Source of the DNA: Ctena decussata
Lineage: Eukaryota; Mollusca; Bivalvia; Lucinida; Lucinidae
Direction: 5' to 3'
DNA length: 64,000 nucleotides
Assembly (NCBI GenBank): GCA_963989385.1
Contig: OZ022506.1
Location: 62,941,434-63,005,433 of the forward strand
The position numbers were made by a program, and so were the translations under genes. Below the pieces are notes generated by a model, which had not been told where the DNA came from, did no database searches, and worked only from the letters and a program-made list of their open reading frames with translations. Shown here in pieces: positions 53,890 to 64,000 of the stretch (its first letter is position 1; every line of letters begins with the position of its first letter).

Positions 53890-55750
53890 GACTACATAGA
53901 TATACTATGCAATATAAATATAGCATTTTTTTGTATGTGCCAAATCTACCATATAAAGCTTTTATTGTGACTTTACTGCTTAAAGATACAAAGGCTGATC
54001 GTTCAAGATGGACTGCCATGTAGAAAATTCAAGAATGTTCAACTGTAGCATTTGAACTATCGTGACGTCAGTTTTTAAGACCATTGTATTTGAACGATAT
54101 TTTTGATCATGTACAAATGAGGTCGCTGGTTTGCTGATTAAATAAAGGACAGCGCTCTAAAACATTTGAATATGCTACCAGTATGAGGTTTACAGAGCTT
54201 GAAAGTTTGACGTTTTCCCTTGTTTTTACGTTATCGTCTTAAAACATTGTTTCTAATCAGTATTTCTTGATCCCTTTCAAATGTATGATTGTTTGGTACA
54301 TACTATGCTAACGTAAACAATTTAGAAAGAAAATTCTTCCTGGTTACTGAGCAGAAGTCAAAAGTCTTAGACTAACGTCATCTTTTTCTCACAGATATGT
54401 TACACTTCAGTGTAGAAACTTCACAGCTAAATGAATCATGGTGTGACCTTTTATTTTAGCCTGTTGTTTTTTCTCGGGTTTTGATTATTCATTGAACTGA
54501 AGCACCCGTGAATCATTGCACATTTGACCGAATAATTACGTTTTAACGTCAATGGCGCATGCTAAGGTTCTTCGTTTGTTAAGCTTAATGATATATTTAA
54601 CAAAATCAATAGCTTTGACAAGAAAACTGAGTATGAAAATTATGAGAAAGGCCGTACAAAAAATCGTATGATTGCCATTTTAGTGTTGCTTTTCATTGGG
54701 TGAGAATTTCGGCTAATGACCCCTTCCGCTCTTATCGCTTTTCCCCAATATCAGTTTTAAAGATGGCTCCTGTAATCCCATGGTATCTTAAGGTGGTAAT
54801 TATCACTGATTTGGGGCAAAGACAAAAATCTGCATAAAATGCTGAAAATACAACAGATCTTCCCAAAACTGAGCAGATGCCTTCTTTATGTTGTTTCTCA
54901 CAATTCAGAATCCCAAAATGCAGGACATGTTGATGTTAAAAAGGATTTATATAAGGAAAGATCAAAGGGTAATTTTGTGCGCATAATTCTAAAAAATGTC
55001 CATCATTATTGAAAATGTATCCAGGTCTGAACATAAATTAATGTATAATGAAGAGCGTTCTAGCAATTATTTTTTCCATTTTCTTTGCAGCTTATCAGGC
55101 TGCGCAGATAAAAAAAAAGATGTGGCCTGTGTCCAAATATTTGTCTTAAAATAAGATAGCAGAGTCTGTTTTCAAGGTTGCATAATTTCAATAAAACACC
55201 TGTGGTGGTCATTGTAATGTAATATTTAAACTGTGAGTATGATATAGCTATACCTGACCTAACCGTATTATGAATGCAACCACTGTACATGCACTTATAT
55301 ACATGGTCAGACATTTTAGGAAAAGCTACTGTTTTTATCTGCTCTACCTTGCAATTGGAGAAAGAGCTGGAACAAATAAATGCTAAGACGCTCTTTTTAA
55401 TACATCAAAGTATCTTCAGAGCTAAGTACATTTTCAACAACGGATTTTATTTTTCAGATTATTGCGCAGAAAATTACCATTTGATCTTTTCATATAAAAA
55501 CAGCATGTCCCTCTATTTTGTACTCTAAACTGTAAAGAACAACAAAACTAAGAAGCCCGCTATCTTTCAGGGAGATATAATATTTTTTATGGTTTTATTG
55601 AGATTTTTGTATATACCAAATATCACCATCTTAAGCCCAAATATGGTTCCCTTCTATGCAATTTAATTTTCACTCTTGCACTTCAGTAATGAGAAAAAAT
55701 GCAAAATATAAAAATTGCTAAATATATTTTGCATGCACTTAGTATAAAAA
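53890..55750. repeat. Intron duplication, copy 2, carrying an insertion
   Basis: Matches 46610-47640 in order and orientation, 7.3 kb downstream and in the next-but-one intron, but is split by the 839-bp TTAA element. Shared words include GATGGACTGCCA and GCTTTGACAAGAAAACT. Confidence 0.75.
54792..55630. mobile_element. TTAA-flanked non-coding DNA element, copy 2
   Basis: Flanked by TTAA at 54788-54791 and 55631-55634, with weak inverted ends (GGTGGTAAT / ATCACCATC). Related to 385-1092. The empty site in the paralogous copy (TATCTTAAGCCCC, about 47497-47510) fixes the insertion point. Confidence 0.8.
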
Positions 55751-57305
55751 TTTTACTTGAAAGAAAAAAATTAACATCAAAGAAGCAACTCTTTTCTCAA
55801 ACTCGTCATAGCAAACGGGTCTTACATTGTAATTAAACAGCATTTGATAGTTTCACGTCAAAGATAAATGCAGTGAAACGGAAAGCCAAATATATCTTAT
55901 GATAAAGGGACTGCCTTCATCTATATTTGCCTAAACTGATTCATATACAGAACAAACGATCATGTCTTTCATGGAATGCCGAACTTAAATATATCACCTG
56001 CTTTCAGTATTTAATTACTGAACCCTGAATTGTAAGAATAACACAACAATATACAAGAACTTTCTTCAACTAAGAATATATATACATATTTGACAATGTT
56101 ATACAAAGACTGCATGTGCAAAAATTCACCTAACTGACAGAAAACTGAATCCCACTAACAGCCATCAAAATCATCATATAATAGTTATATACCTAAGTTA
56201 ACGTGTCTAGAGCAGTTTTACTCCAAAAGGGCTTATAATTGTAACATAAATCTTCCTTGTAGTCACTGTCTTCCTTTTATACTTTACTACACCGTTTAAG
56301 GTGTGAAGGATTCGGCATGAGAGAGATTTGAACTTGTAACGCTATCACAGAAACGACAGACTTACCAAGGCTGCTTGGGGTGTCAAGTATTCCAGTTAGC
56401 TTTTGATGATGTTTCAGTTATTATTAGAGTTATTCTCCTTTTTATAAGATTATTTAAGATCCTGTTCAGTAGGGCTTACATTTCATAAATCCCTTCCTCA
56501 TTGCTTTAGTGGACACTTTTATTTCCATTCCTTAAACATGTGTTTTCAGGGTCATGTTGCTTTTAGAAACTTAAATGAAACTTTGAGAGCAAAATTTTGG
56601 AGGAGAAAAAGAACGTTTGAGTTAGAATGAGTGTTAGTGGTATTCTGGTTCTGCCTTTAGTTTAAGTCACTTAATAATAGTTTGGGCTTATTTATCATAT
56701 TCATGACTGAATTATGACCTTTTCAGCTGTGTATTTTCAAATTTCTAAACGGTTAGTCCGAGGAGCTGAATGTGGTGAATTGTTAGTACAATCAGAGACC
56801 TATATACATACACATAGGCCACTGGTACAATGGACTTGAAAGTATATTAACAGGTTCCAGAGAAGTCATGTTTTATCATACAAGAATGCTTATATTGTGT
56901 TTGCCATGTGACATAACAGTTGTGAATATCCTCTTTATCTCTACACGCCATAATATTTACTGGATTTATTCATTAAAGGTTTGATAACTCCTCCAGACCA
57001 ACAAGAGGTAACGAATCTAATGTGTCATTGTCAGATCATATAAACCATTTCATAGGAAAGCTTTTTCTGAAGGGTAATGTAACTTCTGACCGTCAAGCAT
57101 TTGTCTCAATGATATATTGCAAGTACGAAACTGTCAGCAATAGCCTGCACACCTTTCAGATATATTTTTCCTGACTACTATATTTCAGAAGGTTTATACG
57201 AAAAATGAAGTATTGTAGGTATGTCTAATTGTTAAGACACTTTAGTTCCTTCGTCCCATAAAATGGACTTTTACGAACAATGAAGATCATATTCTGTGTT
57301 TGCAA
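55751..57305. other. AT-rich intron, no gene seen
   Basis: No repeat or gene supported. Confidence 0.4.
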
Positions 57306-57311
57306 AGAGTG

Positions 57312-57379
57312 TATGCAATAATACGATTCAACCCTGTTTGATATAGGGATCAAACATGGTTGAATCGTATTATTGCATA
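57312..57379. repeat. 31-bp stem hairpin with 6-nt loop
   Basis: TATGCAATAATACGATTCAA at 57312 continues to GTTTGAT at 57342, and the complement fills 57349-57379 with one mismatch. No flanking duplication found. Confidence 0.9.
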
Positions 57380-57604
57380 AATTCAACTGCAATGCTTCAG
57401 AAAAATTGAAAATTTTGTGCACTATTTTCGGCCTCATCGCCATTATCTTGCTGATTTCTATACACACTATGCGTTTCTATAAAACTCCTTGTTTCAGGCC
57501 ATGGTCAGCTATAGTGATTTTTTCCAGCCTTAAGCAGTACATAGTTCAAAAGTCCAAATCATAGTCACTAAATCTTTCGTTCGATCTCCCCTGCTTTTCA
57601 ATTT

Positions 57605-60600
57605 TTATACCCCGCCACACATCAGTGGCGGGGTATTATGTTTTCACGTTGTCCCTCTGTATGTCTGTCCGAGCAAACAAATTGGTAGTTAGGGGGCTAG
57701 GGTTAGGGTGTCTCTAATATATTTTAAATGGGATTTATTCTGTAGACACTTAAAAAATAGGTTTATGTGGCTAGAAAAGGGTTTAAGCGGCTATTTTTTT
57801 ATAATGGAAAAGACACATAAATACATCCATTAGAATGTTCGTCTGTCCGTCCATAGTATGTACGTCCGTCCGTCCGCACTTCATTTCTGTGCGAAAACTT
57901 AAATTAGTTAGGGGGCTAGGGTTAGGGTGTCTCTAATATATTTTAAATGGGATTTATTCTGTAGACACTTAAAAAATAGGTTTATGTAAGGCTAGAAAAG
58001 GGTTTAAGTGGCTATTTTTAGCTCACCTGAGCCGAAGGCTCTTAGGTGAGCTTATAGTATAGGCAGGCATCCGTCGTCCGTCGTCCGTCGTCCGTCCGTC
58101 CGTCGTCCGTCGTCCGTCCGTCAATATTTTCAAACGACATCTCCTCTGAAATTACAAGGCCCATTGTTACCAAATTTCATATATAGCATCTATAGGCAGG
58201 GGGAACCAATAATACTGTTTTTTATCCAAATCGCTTCAGAACTTTGGTTGCTATGGCAACTTAAAGTTTCCATTGACTTGTATGGGAAAAATTGAAAATG
58301 TGCATTTATTGCTATGTCACTGCAGATATTTTGACAAAACTTTTACAGAAATGTTCCTTGAGTATTCCTCTATCAACCACATGAACTTTATGTAAATTGC
58401 ACAATTTGGCTGGTTGCCATGGCAACCGAATGGTTAAAAAATAGCAAAAATATTCAAAAATCATCTCCTCAGAAACTATGCAACCAATAAAGCTCAAACT
58501 TCACAGAAAGGATCTTAGTACTAGCTTCTATAAAAGTACTGTTTTTCTTGGCAATTGCTCTAGCAGTTTGGTTGCTATGGGAACTGAAAGTTGCCATTGA
58601 CTTATAATGGCAAAATGGAAAATTTGCATTTATTGCTATGTCACTGCAGATATTTTGACAAAACTTTTACAGAAATGTTCCTTGAGTATTCCTCTATCAA
58701 CCACATGAACTTTGTGTAAATTGCACAACTTGGCTGGTTGCCATGGCAACCGAATGGTTAAAAAATAGCAAAAATATTCAAAAATCATCTCCTCAGAAAC
58801 TATGCAACCAATAAAGCTCAAACTTCACAGAAAGGATCTTAGTACAAGCCTCTATAAAAATTACTGTTTTTCTTGGCAATTGCTCTGGCAGTTTGGTTGC
58901 TATGGGAACTGAAAGTTGCCATTGACTTATAATGGCAAAATGGAAAATTTGCATTTATTCCTATGCCACTGCGGATATTTTGACAAAACTTTCATAGAAA
59001 TGTACCTTGAGTAGTCTTTAACCAGCCATGTTAAATTTATGCAAATTGCGCAATTTGGCTGGTTGCCATTGCAACCGAATGGTTAAAAATAGAAAAATAT
59101 TAAAAAATCATCTTCACAGAAACTGTGTGGCCCAATAAAGCTCAAACTTTACAGAAACAACCTTAGTACTAGCCTCTATAGAATTATCTTGCAATTGCTC
59201 CAGCAGTTTGGTTGCTATGGCAACAAAGAGTTTCCATTGACTTATAATGAGGAAAATGGAAATTGGCAATTTTTGCTGTCTAACTAACTGCAGTTATTTA
59301 AAAAAATTTCTACAAAAATGTTTCTTGAGTAGTCCTCTACGATTCATATGAATTTTCTCCAAATCGCTGAATTTGATTGGTTGCCATGGCAAAATATAGT
59401 GTAAATTTCGAAAAAAAAAAAAAATCTTCTGCTCAGAAGCCATTATAGGGGATGAAGCTGATATTGTGCAAACATGTTGATGACAGTAGTTTCAACATAA
59501 ATTTTATTCTTTTTCTTCCAATCCCATAAGAACTTTGGTTGCTCTGGCGACTTATAGTTTCCATTGACTCATAATGGGAAAAGTGAAGCCATGAGGGGGA
59601 TGAAGCTGATACTTAGCATACATATTAATAATTTTAACCTCTACCTAAAGTATGTTTTATATTATCATTGCCCATGTGAATTTGTTGCTATGGCAACTTA
59701 AAGTTTCCATAGACTTATAATGAGGAAAGTGGACATTTGCTATTTATTTCTGTGTTACTGCAGATATTTTGACAAAAATTCACAGAAATGTTCCTGGAGT
59801 AGTCCTCTACCAGCCATATGAATTTTTCCCAATTACCCGATTTTGATTGGTTGCCATTGCAGCTGAAAGGCCAAATTTTCACTTTTATTTTGCCAAAGAT
59901 CTTCTGAGAAGCCATTAATGGGGGATAAAGCTTATTTTTTTGCATAAATGTTTGTGATATTATCCTCTACATAAATGGTGTTTTTTATTGCTGTTGTGCA
60001 TGGTGTTTTGTTGCTGTAACCTCAGTGCCTCTGTGCTCAGGTGAGCGATATAGGGCCATTGGCCCTCTGGTTTTATAATGGAAAAGACACAAATACATCC
60101 ATTAGAATGTTCGTCTGTCCGTCCATAGTATGTACGTCCGTCCGTCCGCACTTCATTTCCGTGCGATAACTTAAATATTTATCAATGGATTTCATTTAAA
60201 TTTTGCCTATACATTCGGACCAAGAATGTCTCACTTGGGATTGTTAATGGGCATATTTAAATAATTTCTGACAGAGGTTATAATGGCACTTGTCAATGTC
60301 CAAAAAATGGTCTTTGGCCTCTAGTTCCTTTACTACTTGGAATATCATGATGAAACTTCACAAACATGATCAAAGTAACAAAAGCTTTGTATGAGCACAG
60401 AAATTTTATCATCAGGGGTTATCTGCCCCTGCCATGGGATAATATACATGTATAAATCATGAAAAAATCTATAAAAAATCAGAGTTTGAAGAATTTTTTC
60501 TGAAAATTACAGCAAATGATCAGTGATGAGAGCCTCCAGTCACTGTGATGCCCAAATTTACCCCATGGGAGTTACCTCCCGCTGCCTCTGGCTATATACA

Positions 60601-61200
60601 TGCATAAAATGATGATAAAATCTATATAAATACATGAGAAACAGATTTTGCAGAAACTTACAGCTGATGATAGAAATAATAAAAGCTTCTTGTGGTTATT
60701 AAAATTTAACTCCTATGGGGGTTATCTGCCACCGCCCTGTGGTCATATACATGTTTAAAATCACTAAAACTGTATTTGGTTGGAGTGGCAAGTGATTTAC
60801 CGGAAGCTTATAGTAAGTGATCAGAGTAATGAAGTGTCCTGTCTTGACTTAGACTTTTTTGCATGTACCTTGGGGTCTAGCTGCCCCTGCCCTGGCCTAA
60901 TACAGAGAAAAAATTAGTTAGAAAAATTTGGCGAGTGAAAAAGTTTTGCAGTGGCATCTGTATAATCCAGCCTTTAATTGTCTTTCATCGATAAATGCAA
61001 CTGCAAGCAACCCACTTGCTTCTGTACTGACAGAGTAATGTCCTTCGTCTTGCATTCGAAAAGTGGCAAAGGCGGTCAATAATGCACTGGAATTGCCTTT
61101 GTATGTTGTTTTGGGTTCATTAAAATATGCCTTTTTATAGCGTGTGATATTGATATTTATGCTACAATTTATGTACAGGACCATTTTGATACTATCATCC
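57605..61200 (+). mobile_element. HINE-like element, TACCCCGCC type, with internal duplication
   Basis: Perfect 5' hairpin (ATACCCCGCCAC...GTGGCGGGGTAT) followed by TGTCCCTCTGTATGTCTGTC. A ~230-bp block (AGTTAGGGGGCTAGGGTTAG) occurs twice in tandem (about 57682 and 57908), the second copy split by the 58020-60074 element. After it come four ~150-bp units with GTTATCTGCCCCTGCC-type phrases (about 60420, 60573, 60721, 60880). The 3' end is not clear. Confidence 0.55.
58020..60074 (+). mobile_element. AGCTCACC-type HINE-like element, copy 5
   Basis: AGCTCACCTGAGCCGAAGGC, (CGTCCGTCGT)n at 58070-58120, about six ~320-bp units (GGTTGCTATGGCAACTTAAA, TTTTGACAAAACTTTTACAG), ending CAGGTGAGCGATATAGGGCC with hairpin GGGCCATTGGCCC and TCTGGTTTT. 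Two adjacent units (58312 and 58636) give identical 61-residue frames 324 bp apart, a recent unit duplication. The target is a T run; the empty version is at 57797-57813. Confidence 0.85.
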
Positions 61201-61630
61201 ATATATGGATTTGACCTTTATTCCTGCTTCATTGACTTTATGATACACTTCACTGATTATGACATTTCTCCTTCACTAAATGGGTTAGACCCATGATATT
61301 TGGCAAACAGTTATATACAGCGACAAGAACATTTCAGAATTGACATCCATGTATGGATTTGACCTATATTTTATGCGTCACTGCCTTGATCATATTTCTT
61401 AGTCCCTTTATGGATGGCAGTCATTATACTTGGCACTCACGTCTGGGCAAGATCCTTTCAACAACACCATCTCTGTGAGAGTCACACTCCCATTAGGCAT
61501 ATGCATTGTGGTCATCTGACAACTCTTGCTTATATGTGAAATCATTTGTAAATTGCACTGCAGTAGACAAATAATTAATTGATGAATTCATAAATTTGAT
61601 TGAAAAGCTTTTGATTCTTTGGTTATAGCA
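61201..61630. other. Intron, two diverged TATGGATTTGACCT units
   Basis: TATGGATTTGACCTTTATTC (61204) and TATGGATTTGACCTATATTT (61353) are about 150 bp apart; no gene. Confidence 0.45.
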
Positions 61631-61635
61631 AGACT

Positions 61636-61850
61636 AATGTGGAGCGTAGTGGTGCGGTTGGTAGTGGGCCTGACTAGTTTGATGCCGACCAGGCCTCTTG
61701 CGTTGTGACGTTGAGCAAGTCACATAATCACAGCTCAGCTTGTATATATGTATATAGTCTTAATAAGTCGCAAAAAGCTCTACAGAGCATATGTTAATTG
61801 TTAATGAAAACAAGCAACTATTATTAAAGATTATTAGTATTACTTATCAA
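61636..61850 (+). mobile_element. Possible SINE with CORE/MIR-like GCAAGTCAC segment
   Basis: GGAGCGTAGTGGTGCGGTTG resembles a tRNA-like A-box region, followed by TTGAGCAAGTCACATAATCA, a phrase like the conserved middle of CORE/MIR-type SINEs, and an AATAAGTCGCAAAAAGCTC end. No B box or target duplication is convincing. Confidence 0.4.
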
Positions 61851-61989
61851 AGATGCCATGCAACGAGGTGATATTTAAAATGCAAAATTTATAAGCTTAC
61901 TGTCACCAGCCATGCAATATGAAAATTATTGGCATGCTTACATGTTTGTAACCAGGAGCATTTGATTTCATTAATTGTACACCTATATC

Positions 61990-62190
61990 AGAGGTCCAGA
62001 TAAGAGAGGCTACCAAGAATAATTCAAAGATATTTTTCTTATTTCTCAAGGAAAACATATTTTGTAACATCTCATTAGAACCATCTCAAGGAGACAGTTC
62101 TAATCGGGGTTTACAACGTATGTTTTTGTGGAGAAATTTGGAAAATTATTCCTAAATTATCCCTGTTATCCCTTCTTATCTGGAGCACTG
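61990..62190. repeat. Fragment related to the 37932-39030 element
   Basis: The palindromic box TTAGAACCATCTCAAGGAGA (62075) and the following ACAACGTATGTTTTTGTGGA plus CTAAATTATC match the interior of the 1.1-kb element (38254-38508). It lies 100-300 nt upstream of exon E8. Confidence 0.55.
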
Positions 62191-62298
62191 TGATATTCTT
62201 TTGTGTATCGAAAAGCATATAAAGTGCATGATAAAGCAATTCAACCATTCCTGTTTTAATAATTTGGTGCTTTTACTGTGTTTTTCTTTACCGCAAAG

Positions 62299-62574
62299 TT
62301 GTGTGGCAAACACAGCAGAGAAGGCTGATATAGAGCTGAAGTTCAACGAACATTTAGAACAGGAACATCAACTCAGGGTCCAGCTCCAGTCAGATTTTAA
62401 TCAGCTACAAAAATCCAAAGAAATGGTAGAAGATAAACTAAGGAAGACAACTAAGGAAAGTGCAGATTTGCTGGAACAGTTTCAACAACATGCTGAAGAC
62501 AATGCCAGACAGAAACAAAAGCTCAGTGAAGAAGTACATCGCCTGCACAGAGATAATAAAGAATTAAAGTCGCG
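62299..62574 (+). CDS. Host coiled-coil protein, exon E8 (long coiled coil)
   Basis: 276 nt between a pyrimidine-rich acceptor (TTTTTCTTTACCGCAAAG|T) and donor TCGCG|GTATGT. Completes Ser, then CVANTAEKADIELKFNEHLE, QEHQLRVQLQSDFNQLQKSK, EMVEDKLRKTTKESADLLEQ and on to HRDNKELKS, with two bases of Arg left. About 90 residues of almost uninterrupted heptads rich in Glu, Lys and Gln: a parallel coiled coil, most likely for dimerisation. Phase 2 on both sides. The reading continues in exons beyond the window. The exon is flanked downstream by a LINE fragment. Confidence 0.85.
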
Positions 62575-62839
62575 GTATGTTATATATGAAATGTGAATGT
62601 TAACAATACCTGGTTGGTCTTTCAATGGCTAGCGCTACCCTTAGTGTGTGTGAATTTGATGTCAATGAACATCAAGATTTACTGAACTGATAGTTGCCCC
62701 AAGCAGTTACCAATGTGAATCTATATGGGTCACTGCCTCAAGCAAAGTCTTTGTTTCTGCAATTCCTTTTTACAAGTGGCTAGCCAAACGGGCTCATCTA
62801 AAAATACAAGAACAAGACAATCAGATCCTACATCTGGAA

Positions 62840-64000
62840 TGGCTTTATTAAGATTTGCTTACATGCCAATGTCTTATCTCCACTTTTAAAAATACACGAA
62901 ACATTTGCAGATTTCCATATACATGTATGTGGAAGTTCTCCCTCACACAGCAAATTATTAAAAATTATACAGACAGGCAATGCTAACTCATTAGCTAATT
63001 CTTTGAGAAATCTTGGGTGCAAGTTATCAGGTCCAACTGATTTTGATGAGTTAACACTCCTTAGCAACTGTCTTACTTTTTCAACAGTTACTACAATTTC
63101 ACATATCTGATTGTCATTTCGGTAATCAAAACTCAGGGTAGTTCATTATTTTCAACTGTGAAAACTGAAGAAAAGAAAGAGTTTAAGATTTCAGCTTTGT
63201 CCTTGTCATCTGTTATAATATTGTCATTCTCATCTTTTAAGTTACCAATACCAGTTCGAGTATGAGACTTGGATTTCACATATTTCCAGAAGGATTTAGG
63301 GTTCACCTTAGCGTCAATGGCAATACCTCGTTCAAATTTACGTTTTGCATATCTAACACATCTTGGAATCTTATTCCTAATCTGTCAATATTTCAAATAA
63401 TCTCCTTTTCTCCTGGAATAGATATATCTTTTCCGTGTCCTATATTTTTGTTCAACCAGTTTCTGACAATAATAGTCCATCCATTTTGGTTTTGACCTCT
63501 TTTTAATAGTTGAAGATTCTGGAATTGTCTGGTCAATTACAGTATTAATATTTTTATAGAAAAAGTCACAGCTGTCATGTATGTTCATGTCTGACATCTC
63601 ATTCCATTGAATCTCACTTAACAATTCTTTGGCTTTCTCATAGTTGCCTCTATAGAAGTTTCTTTTTATCATATGCTTTGGATTATAAAAATCAGATAAG
63701 TCATCAAGAGTCAATTCAATGCTGAGATGATCACTATTACCAAGTCTAGTTGTTATCTCGAGGTTTGAAATAATATCAGTGTCATCAATAAATATTACCC
63801 GGTTCTGATCCTCTCCATCTCGTAGGGTGTGTAACTGGCTGTTCTAAATAATTATTTCTTATACATTCCAAAAACTGGAATTCTACATGATTTTCATTAG
63901 CGTAGTCAAATTAAACCAGTTAATTCCTGGGATATTAAAGTCCCTTAATATGACTTTGTGTGTATAATTAATTCTCAGCACCTACTGTATTTAACAAACT
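62840..64000 (-). pseudogene. CR1/L2-like LINE fragment (endonuclease end to start of RT)
   Basis: Minus strand, in order from the window edge: FNIPGINW (the GDFN-type endonuclease motif, near 63933), LGNSDHLSIE (SDH endonuclease motif, near 63735), a connecting region (KPKWMDYYCQKLVEQKYRTR; after an in-frame stop, ERGIAIDAKVNPKSFWKYVK and ILNSFFSSVFTVEN), then the first reverse-transcriptase blocks (SSKSVGPDNLHPRFLKEL, then CIIFNNLLCEGELP and WKSANVSCIFKSGDK). It stops matching near 62860, so the rest of RT is missing. The order and wording are those of CR1/L2-group non-LTR retrotransposons. Frameshifts and a stop make it non-functional. The 5' part lies beyond 64000. Confidence 0.85.

Noticed and set aside
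57690..57935. CTAGGGTTAGGG as interstitial telomere repeat
   Set aside because: Only two TTAGGG-like units in each copy; too few.
58312..58821. Two identical 61-residue minus-strand ORFs as duplicated genes
   Set aside because: They are the same 324-bp tandem unit of a non-coding element, with no start or motif support.

Overview
This is an intron-dominated, AT-rich animal nuclear sequence, most likely from a mollusc and probably a bivalve. That is inferred from three things: short exons with GT-AG introns, tRNA-derived SINEs with short tandem tails, and many mobile repeats built from a 5' hairpin, a (CCGT)n-type stretch and tandem units, which resemble the published bivalve 'pearl' and Helentron-associated (HINE) elements. 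I see no bacterial, organellar or viral gene set.

One host gene runs along the + strand. Eight exons can be joined in one frame (6664-6778, 13959-14093, 15005-15054, 19407-19508, 46375-46527, 47987-48046, 51452-51553, 62299-62574), plus a candidate alternative exon at 15328-15653. The 5'UTR exon(s) and the 3' end are not identified or lie outside. The product starts with an 83-residue helix-rich segment, then a Pro/Ser/Thr linker, a second short helical segment and a long coiled coil. I do not recognise the family. One intron has a GC donor, one donor site sits inside a SINE target duplication, and one acceptor lies 20 nt from a MITE.

Layout. 1-6.6 kb: upstream DNA with three SINEs, a TTAA-type element, a CRE-containing GC-rich patch and a foldback element. 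6.8-13.9 kb: tandem-repeat elements, including a five-unit array with exact 274-bp spacing. 15-19.4 kb: a SINE, a hairpin and a ~165-bp array. 19.5-46.4 kb (one 26.9-kb intron): a nest of mobile DNA. In it a HINE-like element holds a PIF/Harbinger element, which holds a CACAGGG foldback element, which holds a SINE; a separate MITE interrupts the Harbinger transposase. The same intron has a broken minus-strand ORF of unknown family split by a HINE-like element, and several nested AGCTCACC-type elements. 46.5-62.3 kb: later introns with a ~1-kb intron duplication, a MITE, and more HINE-like elements. 62.8-64 kb: a minus-strand CR1/L2-like LINE fragment.

The most unusual signals are (1) long arrays of TCG/CGA spaced 10-11 bp apart (mean about 10.5, the DNA helical repeat) flanking the Harbinger-derived core; (2) several unrelated element families sharing one end-structure grammar; (3) a SINE whose target-site duplication copies the exon/intron junction; and (4) two neighbouring exons with identical phases that cannot both be used in frame.
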